Of a stretch of DNA of 64,000 nt, positions 7,522-14,937 are shown piece by piece. Numbering within the stretch: the first letter of the stretch is position 1; every line of letters starts with the position of its first letter. The DNA is from Dactylosporangium sucinum (GTDB lineage: Bacteria > Actinomycetota > Actinomycetes > Mycobacteriales > Micromonosporaceae): contig NZ_BMPI01000029.1 of assembly GCF_014647515.1 (NCBI RefSeq), positions 1 through 64,000 of the forward strand, in the 5' to 3' direction. Under the pieces are notes generated by a model that was not told where the DNA came from, did not search any database, and saw only the letters and a list, made by a program, of their open reading frames with translations. Both the position numbers and the translations under genes were made by a program.

Positions 7522-8289
7522 TCAGCCGAACCATTGGCCGGCGTTGACGTCCAGCGTCTGCCCGGTCACGCCGGCGGAGGCGGCCGAGCCGAAGAAGGCG
7601 ACCACGTCGGCCACCTCGCGGGCGGTGACGAACCGGCCGAGGCAGGTCGTCGCCTCGGCGTCCAGCCGGGCCTGCGCGGCGCTCGTGCCGCGGCGGGTGC
7701 CGGCGTCGGCGAAGAACGCCTCGAGGTTGTCCGACTCGATGTAGCCGGGGACCACGGCGTTGACCCGGACCGCGTGCGGGCCGAGCTCGTGGGCCAGCAC
7801 CCGGACCAGGGTGAGCATGGCCGACTTCATGGCCGCGTAGATGCCGGAGTCCGGGTACGGCTGGCGGGCCGAGATGGAGCTGACCAGGACGATCGACGCC
7901 CGCCGGCCCTGCATGAGCGGCAGCAGCTCGTACAGCAGGTTGGTCGCCGACAGGATGTTGCCGTCGACCGCGGCGTGCCAGTCGGCGGCCGAACGCTCGC
8001 CGAGCGACCCGAGTGGCGGCCGGGAGAACGCGTTGTGCACCAGGACGTCGACCGCGCCGTAGCGCTCGCCGACGCGCCGGGCGGCCTCGGCGCAGGCGGC
8101 CCGGTCGGTGAGGTCGGTCGGCAGGCACAGCGCCGCCGTGCCCACCTCGCCCGCGACCTCGTCCAGATACGCGCTCCGGCGGGCCAGCAGGGCCAGGCCG
8201 GCGCCGGCCTCGGCGAAGGTCAGGGCGAGCTCGCGGCCCAGCCCCGGGCCGACGCCCGCGACGGCGGCGACGCGTCCGCTCAGGTCCAT
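7522..8289 (-). CDS. Short-chain dehydrogenase/reductase
   Basis: The 255-residue protein is a classical SDR that would oxidise or reduce a hydroxyl/keto group with NAD(P). The cofactor motif is GVGPGLG (about residues 12-18), the NAG-equivalent is HNAFS, the catalytic serine sits in VLVSSISA and the tyrosine/lysine pair in YAAMK. The C-terminal VTGQTLDVNAGQWFG is the family's standard ending. It overlaps the isochorismatase-like gene by 10 bp and is part of the minus-strand catabolic operon. The first-motif GVGPGLG replaces the more usual TGxxxGIG, which does not abolish the fold. Confidence 0.92.
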   Translation of the reverse strand: MDLSGRVAAVAGVGPGLGRELALTFAEAGAGLALLARRSAYLDEVAGEVGTAALCLPTDLTDRAACAEAARRVGERYGAVDVLVHNAFSRPPLGSLGERSAADWHAAVDGNILSATNLLYELLPLMQGRRASIVLVSSISARQPYPDSGIYAAMKSAMLTLVRVLAHELGPHAVRVNAVVPGYIESDNLEAFFADAGTRRGTSAAQARLDAEATTCLGRFVTAREVADVVAFFGSAASAGVTGQTLDVNAGQWFG

Positions 8290-8903
8290 GCCGCCACCAC
8301 CTCGTCCACAGTGGACAGCGTCGCCAGGTGGCGCAGGCTGTACCGGATGACGTCGGCCGCGTAGTCGGCCGGGACGCCGGCCACCCCGTCGACCGGCACC
8401 ACCACGCGGTAGCCCAGCCCCACCGCCTCGATCGAGGCGCCCAGGATGCCCATGTTCACCGACACGCCGACCAGGACGATCGTGCGGACCTCCAGGCCGC
8501 GCAGGGTCGCGTCGAGCTCGGTACCGGTGAAGGGGGTCACGCCGTGCAGCCGCTCGACGGTGACGTCGCCCGGCTCCGGCCCCAGCTCCGGCAGCAGCTG
8601 CGCCGACACCGAACCGGTGAGCAGGTGGTCCGGCATGGCCTCGGCCCGCTCCAGGATCGGCGCGTTGGGGGCGGCCCGCCGGCCCCCGGCGCGGCGGGCC
8701 ACGGTGGCGTGCACGACCGCGACCCCGGCCGGGCGGGCCGCGGCCAGCAGGCGGCGCACGCCGTCCACGCCGCCGGCGGCGCGCAGCTGCTCGCCCAGCT
8801 GCGGCACGAGGCTCTCGGTGCCGACGATGCCGCGCTGCAGCTCCATCGTCAGCACCGCGGTGCCGCCGGGCCGGACCGCGTCCGGATCGAGTCGCCGGCT
8901 CAT
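8280..8903 (-). CDS. Isochorismatase-like (cysteine hydrolase fold) protein, atypical active site
   Basis: The 207-residue protein has the isochorismatase/cysteine-hydrolase fold. Where active cysteine hydrolases have an N-terminal catalytic Asp (DxQ), this protein has VLTMELQRGIVG, with Glu in that place. At the nucleophile position the usual GxxTxxC is GVSVNMGILGAS, with Gly in place of Cys. It thus resembles isochorismatase-type members that work without the thiol, or has a different chemistry. Its ATG overlaps the stop of the Gfo/Idh gene (ATGA at 8900-8903) and its 3' end overlaps the SDR. The reaction is unknown; hydrolysis of an amide or vinyl-ether-type intermediate would fit the family. 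Confidence 0.83.
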   Translation of the reverse strand: MSRRLDPDAVRPGGTAVLTMELQRGIVGTESLVPQLGEQLRAAGGVDGVRRLLAAARPAGVAVVHATVARRAGGRRAAPNAPILERAEAMPDHLLTGSVSAQLLPELGPEPGDVTVERLHGVTPFTGTELDATLRGLEVRTIVLVGVSVNMGILGASIEAVGLGYRVVVPVDGVAGVPADYAADVIRYSLRHLATLSTVDEVVAAWT

Positions 8904-9958
8904 GAGACGCCGCCCAGCGTGACGGTGCGGCGCTGCTCGGCCGACGCCTCGATCGCCTCGACGACCCGGAGGACGGCCAGGCCGTCGGCGAACGTCGCCG
9001 GACGGGGAGAGGCTGGCGTGGCCGCGCCGGTGAGGTGCTGGTGCAGCCAGCGGGCGAGTCCGGTGTACGACGCGATCTCCTGCGCGGTCCACGGCCGGGC
9101 GTCGCCGGGGTCCGCCGACGGGGGCGGGGGAACGTCGGGGGTCAGGTCGTGGGAGGCGTCGGGCGTGGTGAGGTGCGCCCGGCCGTCCACGACGGACACC
9201 GTGCCGGCGGTGCCGGCCACGCGGGTCACCTCGACCGGCGTGCCCCAGGCCGCCGCGCACTCCTGGAGCACCCCGACGGCGCCGGACGCGGTGCGGAACA
9301 GCACGGCGTAGCCGTCGTCGGCGCCGCCGCCCGCCCGGGGCACGGCCTGGCCCAGGGTGGCCGACACCTCCACGATCGGACCGAGCCAGAGCTGCAGCTG
9401 GTCCAGCAGGTGGGTGCCGTTGGCCCGCAGCCACCCGCCGCCGCGCGCCGGGTCGAACCACCAGCCGGGCGCGCCCGCGTCGGCGGCGGCCAGCATCGGG
9501 TAGGAGCGCACGATCGTGGCGGTGTGCGGCCGGCCGACCCGGCCCGTGGCGATCGCGTCGCGGACCGCCTCGATCGCGGGGTCCCACCGGAACTCGGTGC
9601 CGACCAGCGCGACGACGCCGGCCGCGTCGGCCGCCTTCGCCATCGCCTCGGCCTGCTCCACGGACAGGGCGAGGGGCTTCTCGCAGATGACGTGCCGACC
9701 GGCCGCGATCGCGAGCCCGGCGAGCTCGGCGTGGGTGTCCGGCGGCGTGGCGATGGTGACGACGTCGGCGCCGGTGGCTCCCAACGCGGCTTCGAGGGCG
9801 TCGAACCCGGCCGGCACCCCGACCCGGGCGGCCCGGCGGGCCGTCCGCTCGGCGTCCTGGCCGACCAGGGCGGCCACCTCGAAGCCGGCCGCCCGCAGGG
9901 CCGGCACGTGCACCCGCAACCCGAAGCCGGTGCCGACGACGATCGCCCGGCGGGTCAT
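8900..9958 (-). CDS. Gfo/Idh/MocA family oxidoreductase
   Basis: The 352-residue NAD(P)-dependent oxidoreductase begins with a Rossmann strand and the motif VGTGFGLRVHVPAL, has the TIATPPDTHAELA segment and the conserved EKPLALS (the lysine that contacts cofactor and substrate, about residues 95-101). The C-terminal alpha/beta domain holds WWFDPARGGGWLRANGTHLLDQ with the histidine usually involved in catalysis. It overlaps the amidohydrolase stop (ATGA, 9955-9958) and the next gene's start, so it is tightly coupled within the operon. Family members act on sugars, inositols and cyclic polyols; the substrate here is unknown. Confidence 0.92.
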   Translation of the reverse strand: MTRRAIVVGTGFGLRVHVPALRAAGFEVAALVGQDAERTARRAARVGVPAGFDALEAALGATGADVVTIATPPDTHAELAGLAIAAGRHVICEKPLALSVEQAEAMAKAADAAGVVALVGTEFRWDPAIEAVRDAIATGRVGRPHTATIVRSYPMLAAADAGAPGWWFDPARGGGWLRANGTHLLDQLQLWLGPIVEVSATLGQAVPRAGGGADDGYAVLFRTASGAVGVLQECAAAWGTPVEVTRVAGTAGTVSVVDGRAHLTTPDASHDLTPDVPPPPSADPGDARPWTAQEIASYTGLARWLHQHLTGAATPASPRPATFADGLAVLRVVEAIEASAEQRRTVTLGGVS

Positions 9959-10833
9959 GCCGCACCCCGGCCGAGCACCCGCAGCGCGTTGGTGCGCAGG
10001 AACTTCTCCCACACGTGCTCGTGCAGCGGCAGGTCGTCGAGCTCGGTGAAGATGCGCTCCAGCGACAGGCCCATCGGGAAGTACCCGGCGTAGAGCACCT
10101 TGTCCGCGCCGCGGGTGTTGGCGAAGTCGAGGATCTGCTTCGGGTAGTAGCGCGGCGCGAAGGCGCTGGTCGAGTAGTACAGGTTCGGCCACTTCAGGAG
10201 CAGCTTCACGGCCAGGTCCACCCACGGCTCGCAGCCGTGGCGGGTGACGAAGCGCAGCTCGGGGAAGAACCAGCAGACCTCGTCGATGAGGGCGACCTCC
10301 TGGGCCGCGAACGGGATGCGGGGCCCGGGCACGCCGGCGCAGACGAAGATGGGGATGTCCAGGTCGATGCAGGCCGCGTACAGCGGGTAGAACCGCTTGT
10401 CGTTGATGGGTACCGGCGGGTTCAGGCCGCTCGGCATCGCGCTCGCCGCCACCACGCCGAGCTCCTCGACCGCCCGGCGCAGCGCCCGCACGCCCTCCAT
10501 CCCGGCGTTCGGGTCGACCGGGAACGCCCCGAGGAAGCGGTCGGGGTGGGCCTTGAGCGCGGCGACCGCGAGCTCGTCGTCGAAGCTGACCGTGATCATG
10601 CCCCGTTCGACGCCCCAGCGGTCCATCTCCAGCAGCACGGCCCTGGCGCCGTCGGCGCTGAACCGCTGGTCGGGGAGGCCCTTGAACATGTACTCGGCGG
10701 GAAACCGGTACGTCTCGCGGCTCTCCTGGTCGCGCAGCTGGGTGCCGAGGAACCGGCGCCAGCTGTCGTCGCCGGGTCCCTTCGGGATGCCCATCATCAG
10801 GTCGATGACCCCGATGTCGGTGGGCCTTGGCAT
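9955..10833 (-). CDS. Amidohydrolase-fold protein lacking most metal ligands
   Basis: The 292-residue protein belongs to the Amidohydrolase_2 (ACMSD-like, decarboxylating or ring-cleaving) TIM barrel family. The N-terminal HxH metal motif is replaced by IDLMMGIP, and the C-terminal GSD motif is replaced by YAGYFPMG; RHGCEPW retains a histidine at strand 5. Conserved-looking blocks such as CWFFPELRFVTRHG and YYSTSAFAPRYYPK show it is a well-folded, specialised subgroup rather than a decayed gene. The 4-bp gap from the preceding enoyl-CoA hydratase and the ATGA overlap with the next gene show operon membership. It may act without metal, or as a CoA-intermediate-binding hydrolase; function is unknown. 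Confidence 0.85.
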   Translation of the reverse strand: MPRPTDIGVIDLMMGIPKGPGDDSWRRFLGTQLRDQESRETYRFPAEYMFKGLPDQRFSADGARAVLLEMDRWGVERGMITVSFDDELAVAALKAHPDRFLGAFPVDPNAGMEGVRALRRAVEELGVVAASAMPSGLNPPVPINDKRFYPLYAACIDLDIPIFVCAGVPGPRIPFAAQEVALIDEVCWFFPELRFVTRHGCEPWVDLAVKLLLKWPNLYYSTSAFAPRYYPKQILDFANTRGADKVLYAGYFPMGLSLERIFTELDDLPLHEHVWEKFLRTNALRVLGRGAA

Positions 10834-10837
10834 CGTC

Positions 10838-11659
10838 TCACCACCCCCGGAAGACCGGGTCGCGCTTCTCGGCGAAGCTGCGCAACCCCTCGGCGCTGTC
10901 CTCGGTCCACACGTTCATGGCCACGGCCATCTCCTCCTGGTCGAACGCCGCGACCCGGTCCGCGTCCAGCGACCGGTTCAGCAGGCGCTTGGCCAGCCCG
11001 ATCGCGATGGTCGCCCCGGTCGCGAGCCGGGCGGCCAGCGCTCCGGCGGCGGCGTCGAGCTCCTCCGGCTCGACCACCTGGTGCACGATGCCCAGCCGCT
11101 CGGCCTCCGCGACGGACAGGTCGCCGCCGAGCAGCAGCAGCCGCTTCGCGAGGTGCAGCCCGAGGACGCGGGGGAGCAGGTACGCGGCCCCGGCGTCGGG
11201 CACGATGCCGCGGGTGATGAACAGCTCCGCGAACCGGGCCTGCGGCGAGGCCACGACGAAGTCGGCGGCGAGGGCGAGCTGGGCGCCCATGCCGGCGGCC
11301 ACCCCGTTCACGGCGGCGATGACCGGCTTGGGGCAGTCGAGCACCGCCGCGATGAGGGCCTGCGCGCTGCGCACGGCGGGACCGGTCTCGCCCACGACCC
11401 GGGCCGGCCGGCCGGCCACCGGATCGCGGCGGGGGAGGCTGAGGTCGCCGCCGGCGCAGAACGCGCGTCCGACGGCCGAGAGCACGACCGCCCGGATCTC
11501 GACCGACGAGCCGGCCTGCGCCAGCAGCGAGATCAGTCGCTCGCGCTGCGGTGGTCCGAGCGCGTTCCGCTTCTCGGGGCGGTCGAACACGATCCGGGCC
11601 ACGCCGTCCGCGACGGTGCAGCGCACCTGCTGGGTCACGTCCTCCACGGCACCGGTCAT
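10838..11659 (-). CDS. Enoyl-CoA hydratase/isomerase family protein
   Basis: The 273-residue crotonase-fold protein would hydrate or isomerise an acyl-CoA intermediate. It has RIVFDRPEKRNALG at the N-terminus, the oxyanion-hole segments AFCAGGDL and NGVAAGMGAQLALAADF, and the usual C-terminal trimerisation helices. ATG 11659 was chosen because GGAGG lies four bases upstream and homology starts soon after. The frame is open back through a run of tandem repeats to 11830, where another ATG overlaps the stop of the upstream dehydrogenase; that distal start would add about 57 low-complexity residues. It acts in beta-oxidation with the two upstream acyl-CoA dehydrogenases. Confidence 0.88.
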   Translation of the reverse strand: MTGAVEDVTQQVRCTVADGVARIVFDRPEKRNALGPPQRERLISLLAQAGSSVEIRAVVLSAVGRAFCAGGDLSLPRRDPVAGRPARVVGETGPAVRSAQALIAAVLDCPKPVIAAVNGVAAGMGAQLALAADFVVASPQARFAELFITRGIVPDAGAAYLLPRVLGLHLAKRLLLLGGDLSVAEAERLGIVHQVVEPEELDAAAGALAARLATGATIAIGLAKRLLNRSLDADRVAAFDQEEMAVAMNVWTEDSAEGLRSFAEKRDPVFRGW

Positions 11660-11820
11660 GCTGCCTCCGCTTAGCTCCGGACCGGTCATGCTGCCTCCGC
11701 TTCGCTCCGGCCGCATGCCTTCCACACTGAGCCGATGATGACCGGCCTCCTCCGCTTCGCTCCGGCCGCATGCCTTCCACACTGAGCCGATGATGACCGG
11801 CCTCCTCCGCTTCGCTCCGG
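11651..11820. repeat. Tandem repeats duplicating the start region of the hydratase gene
   Basis: A 30-bp unit occurs twice in tandem (11651-11680 and 11681-11710, one mismatch), followed by an exact 55-bp tandem duplication (11711-11765 and 11766-11820). Each 30-bp unit carries ACCGGTCAT, which on the minus strand is the ATG-ACC-GGT start of the hydratase, and the same bases recur at 11823-11830. Three possible in-frame starts with the same MTG sequence therefore lie one behind another. The TCCGCTTCGCTCCGG core is shared by both repeat types. Confidence 0.9.
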
Positions 11821-11826
11821 AACCGG

Positions 11827-13005
11827 TCATGCGCTCGCCCGCCTGGCCTGCGCCCGGGGGAGGCCGAGGTGGCGCTCGGCGATGATGCCCCGCTGGATCT
11901 CGCTGGTGCCGGCGTAGATGGTGGTCACGACCGAGTGCCGGAACTCGTGCTCGATCCAGCCGTCGGCCGGCGCCTCGGTGCCGTGGCCGGCGAGCAGCCC
12001 GTCCGCGCCGACGACGTCCACGAGGGACGACGCCGCCCGCATGAGCGCCTCCGAGCTGAACAGCTTGGCCAGCGACCCCTGCGTGTGAGGCAGGACGTCC
12101 CGCGCGGTGAGCCAGGTCATGCGGTACCCCATGAGGCGGCTCACCTCGAGGTCGGTGTAGGCGCGGGCGAGGCAGGCCCGCACCTCCGGCCGCTCGATGG
12201 GCGCCCGGCCGCCGGCGTCGGGCCTGCGGGCCCAGGCGATGGCCCGGTCGACCAGGTGCAGCAGGTGCCCGGCCGCGGCGGGCTGCCGCTCGAAGGCGAG
12301 CGCCACCATCATGACGTCCCAGCCGCCGTCGACCTCGCCGACCCGGGCACTGTCGGGGACGCGGACCCGTTCGTAGAACGTCGCGTTGGTGCGCTCGCCG
12401 CCGAGCGTGTGCACCGGGCGCACCTCGACGCCCGGCGCGTCGAGCGGCACCAGGAACATCGTCAGGCCGCGGTGCTTGGGCACGTCCGGGTTGGTCCGGG
12501 CGAGCAGGAAGACGTGGCTCGCCTCGTGGGCCATGGTGGTGAACATCTTCTGGCCGTCGATGACCCACCCGTCGCCGTCGCGGGTCGCCCGGGTGCGGGC
12601 GGCGGCGACGTCGGAGCCCGAGTCGGGCTCCGAGTAGCCGAGGCACATGAGGATCTCGCCGCTGAGGATGGCCGGGATGACCTCGTGCCGCTGCTGTTCG
12701 GTGCCGACGATCTGCAGCGTCTTGGCCACCAGCTCGGAGATGAGCCAGCCCTCGATCGGGATCCCGGCCCGGGCGAACTCCTCGTTCAGCGTCGCCATCT
12801 CGAACGGGTCGCGGCCCTGCCCGCCCTGCTCGACCGGCCAGGCCGCCTTCAGCCAGCCCCGTTCGGCCATGGCGCGGTGCACGCTCCAGCTGTGCAGCGT
12901 GCCGGAGTCGTGCACGGCGGCCGAGGTCGCCGGCGGCAGCTCGGCCAGGAACTGCCGGATCTCGGTCCGGAACCGAAGCTGCGCGTCGGACGGTTCGAAG
13001 TCCAT
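11827..13005 (-). CDS. Acyl-CoA dehydrogenase
   Basis: The 392-residue FAD-dependent enzyme would introduce a 2,3-double bond into an acyl-CoA. The flavin-binding CLGYSEPDSGSDVAA region (about residues 120-134), the DGWVIDGQKMFTT strand and the C-terminal YAGTSEIQRGIIAE flavin/adenine loop are all present and the length is standard. The stop of the second dehydrogenase gene immediately precedes its ATG, and the pair probably forms a heteromeric acyl-CoA dehydrogenase of the kind used for steroid or branched acyl side chains in actinobacteria. That pairing is inferred from adjacency and from the shorter, divergent partner. Confidence 0.93.
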   Translation of the reverse strand: MDFEPSDAQLRFRTEIRQFLAELPPATSAAVHDSGTLHSWSVHRAMAERGWLKAAWPVEQGGQGRDPFEMATLNEEFARAGIPIEGWLISELVAKTLQIVGTEQQRHEVIPAILSGEILMCLGYSEPDSGSDVAAARTRATRDGDGWVIDGQKMFTTMAHEASHVFLLARTNPDVPKHRGLTMFLVPLDAPGVEVRPVHTLGGERTNATFYERVRVPDSARVGEVDGGWDVMMVALAFERQPAAAGHLLHLVDRAIAWARRPDAGGRAPIERPEVRACLARAYTDLEVSRLMGYRMTWLTARDVLPHTQGSLAKLFSSEALMRAASSLVDVVGADGLLAGHGTEAPADGWIEHEFRHSVVTTIYAGTSEIQRGIIAERHLGLPRAQARRASA

Positions 13006-14001
13006 CTACGGCCGCCCCTCGTCGGTGTCGGCGAGCGCGAGCGCGACGACGGTCTCGTCGCCGTCGCCGCCGCCCAGCAGCCCCAGCGCCTTGGCGCGGC
13101 GGAAGTAGAGCTGGATGTCGTACTCCATCGTGTAGCCGTAGCCGCCGTGGGCGTGCAGGCTGCGGTCGGTGGCCTGGCGGGCGGCCCGGCCGGCGAACGT
13201 GTACGCCATCGCGGCCAGGCCGAGGCACCGGGGGCTGCCGGTGTCGCCGGCCCAGGCCGCCTCGAGGACGAGCAGCTCGGCCCCGTCCACGAGCGTCGCC
13301 GCGTCGGCGAGCTGGTGGGCCAGGGCCTGGAAGGCGCCGATCGGCTGGCCGAACTGGTGGCGGGTCTTCGCGTACTCGACGCCGAGGTGCAGGCCGGTGG
13401 TGCCGATGCCGACCAGGCCGGCCGCGGTGAGGACCTGCCAGTCGGCCGCGGCCTCGGCGAAGAGCGCGGCCGCCTCGGGCCCGTCGGCGAGCACCGTCGC
13501 GCCGGTGAGGTCGACGTGGCCGATCGCGAGCCCGGACAGGGTCTGCTTCGGCGTGGTGACGTCGTGGCCGGGCCCGGACGCGACGATCCGGCCCTCGTCC
13601 CAGGCGATGACCCGGTCGGCGACCGCCGCCCACGGCACCGTGCGGGCGACGCCGCCGGCGGCCGGCCGCGGTGCGAACGTCACCAGGTCGGTGCCGGCGT
13701 CGGCCCGGCCGAGGCGGTCGAGCAGGCGGGTCGCGACCAGGGTCTCCACCAGCGGGGCCGAGGCGAGGGCGGCCCCGGCGGCCTGGGCGGCGATGACGAG
13801 CTCGGCCAGCCCGGCCGGTGTCCCGTCGCGGGAGCCCGCCAGCTGGGGGAAGCCGAAGTCCCCGAGCACGGCCCACAGCGCGGGGTCGAAGCCGAGCGGC
13901 TCGGCCGCCCGGACGCGGGCCGGCGTGGAGTGGTCGGCGAGCAGGGCGGTCAGGCCCGCCCGCAGGTCGAGCTGCTCGCTCGACAGGGAAAAGTCGATCA
14001 T
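13006..14001 (-). CDS. Acyl-CoA dehydrogenase, divergent partner subunit
   Basis: The 331-residue protein is a shortened acyl-CoA dehydrogenase. The N-terminal helical domain (MIDFSLSSEQLDLRAGL) and C-terminal bundle (YAKTRHQFGQPIGAFQALAHQLAD and HAHGGYGYTMEYDIQLYFRRAK) are clear, while the middle beta-domain is short and lacks the SEPxxGSD flavin motif of its neighbour. Such degenerate subunits pair with an intact one in FadE-type alpha2beta2 dehydrogenases of actinobacterial sterol catabolism. Its ATG overlaps the stop of the upstream hydratase gene (ATGA, 13998-14001) and its TAG abuts the next gene. A non-catalytic or half-site role is inferred. Confidence 0.9.
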   Translation of the reverse strand: MIDFSLSSEQLDLRAGLTALLADHSTPARVRAAEPLGFDPALWAVLGDFGFPQLAGSRDGTPAGLAELVIAAQAAGAALASAPLVETLVATRLLDRLGRADAGTDLVTFAPRPAAGGVARTVPWAAVADRVIAWDEGRIVASGPGHDVTTPKQTLSGLAIGHVDLTGATVLADGPEAAALFAEAAADWQVLTAAGLVGIGTTGLHLGVEYAKTRHQFGQPIGAFQALAHQLADAATLVDGAELLVLEAAWAGDTGSPRCLGLAAMAYTFAGRAARQATDRSLHAHGGYGYTMEYDIQLYFRRAKALGLLGGGDGDETVVALALADTDEGRP

Positions 14002-14876
14002 CGCAGCCGCCACCGGGGCCGGTTGCCGGTCCGGAACGCCTGCTGCCCGGCGGCCAGGGCGGCCGGGTCGGTGCCGGCGGCGACCAGCGCGTGCGCGACG
14101 CCCAGCGCCTGGCCCGGCGCCATCTCGGAGCCGATCCAGATGGCGCGCAGGGTCGCCTGGACCGCGAGGGGTGGCAGGGCCGCGATGGTCGCCGCGACGG
14201 CGCCGGCCGCCGCCCGTAGCCGGTCGCCCGGCACGACCTCGGACACCAGGCCGATCTCGTGCGCGCGCCGGGCCGACATCCGCTCGGCCGAGCCGAGCAG
14301 GGCCAGCCGCAGCACCTCGCCGAGCGGCATGCGGCGCAGCAGGTGCAGCGGCTCGAACACGGCCGGCATGCCGAACGTCGTGTGCGGGTCGAAGAACGTG
14401 GCGTGGTCGGCGGCGATGATGATGTCGGACTCGCCGAGCAGGTAGAACGCGCCGCCGCAGGCGATGCCGTTGACCGCGGCGACGACCGGCTTCCACAGGC
14501 CGCACGACTTGGGGCCGAGGAAGTCGCCGACGTCGGCGCGCAGGAACGGGCTGCTCGCCTTGAGCACCGCGGTCGACTCGTCCGCGTCGCCCGTGTCTTC
14601 GGTGTCTTCAGCGTCTTCGGTGTCTTCGGTGTCCAGGCCCGAGCGGTCGTAGCCGGTGCAGAACGCCTTCTCGCCGGCGCCGGTGACGACCACGACCCGC
14701 ACCTCGTCGTCGACCCGCAGCCGTGCCCACAGGTCGGCGAGCTCGCGCAGCATCGTGTCGTCGAACGAGTTCAGCACCTCGGGACGGTGCAGCTCGACCC
14801 ACGCGACCCCGGCGTCGACCGAGAGCTGCAGCGTGGCGGGCGCCGCATCTTTGCTGGTCAGGGGAGTGTTGTGCAT
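13998..14876 (-). CDS. Enoyl-CoA hydratase/isomerase family protein with acidic insert
   Basis: The 292-residue crotonase-fold protein is the first gene of the minus-strand operon. It has VAWVELHRPEVLNSFDD, AFCTGYDRSGL and NGIACGGAFYLLGESDI, the two oxyanion-hole segments of the family. Between them, about residues 84-102, lies an Asp/Glu/Thr-rich run (EDTEDAEDTEDTG) encoded by a 9-bp tandem repeat; the family does not normally have this. A GTG three bases upstream (14879) is an alternative start. There is no ribosome site, and a TATAAC hexamer lies 12 bases upstream on the same strand, so the transcript may be almost leaderless. The product works on an acyl-CoA in the adjacent beta-oxidation set. 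Confidence 0.87.
   Translation of the reverse strand: MHNTPLTSKDAAPATLQLSVDAGVAWVELHRPEVLNSFDDTMLRELADLWARLRVDDEVRVVVVTGAGEKAFCTGYDRSGLDTEDTEDAEDTEDTGDADESTAVLKASSPFLRADVGDFLGPKSCGLWKPVVAAVNGIACGGAFYLLGESDIIIAADHATFFDPHTTFGMPAVFEPLHLLRRMPLGEVLRLALLGSAERMSARRAHEIGLVSEVVPGDRLRAAAGAVAATIAALPPLAVQATLRAIWIGSEMAPGQALGVAHALVAAGTDPAALAAGQQAFRTGNRPRWRLR
14592..14633. repeat. 9-bp tandem repeat inside a hydratase gene
   Basis: About five imperfect copies of the unit GTGTCTTCG/GCGTCTTCG occur head to tail and encode the acidic EDT/EDA tripeptides of the crotonase-fold protein on the minus strand. Copy number is likely to vary between strains. Confidence 0.8.
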
Positions 14877-14892
14877 CACACGGCGAAGGTTA

Positions 14893-14908
14893 TAAGGTTA
14901 CGACCTTA
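14893..14908. promoter_or_regulatory. 16-bp palindrome between divergent catabolic operons
   Basis: TAAGGTTACGACCTTA has 6-bp perfect arms around TACG. It lies 17 bases upstream of the minus-strand hydratase start, touching its TATAAC -10-like hexamer, and 30 bases upstream of the plus-strand GTG start. The position suits an operator controlling both operons. The FadR-type regulator encoded at 19352-20176 is the obvious candidate, although the sequence does not match the classical FadR half-site TGGTnnnACCA. Confidence 0.65.
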
Positions 14909-14937
14909 GCGTCAAGGGTGGTGGAGAGGAGGCCAAC

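Noticed and set aside
11651-11820. CRISPR array or insertion-sequence ends
   Set aside because: The repeats are tandem duplications of a gene start, without spacers, transposase or terminal inverted repeats.
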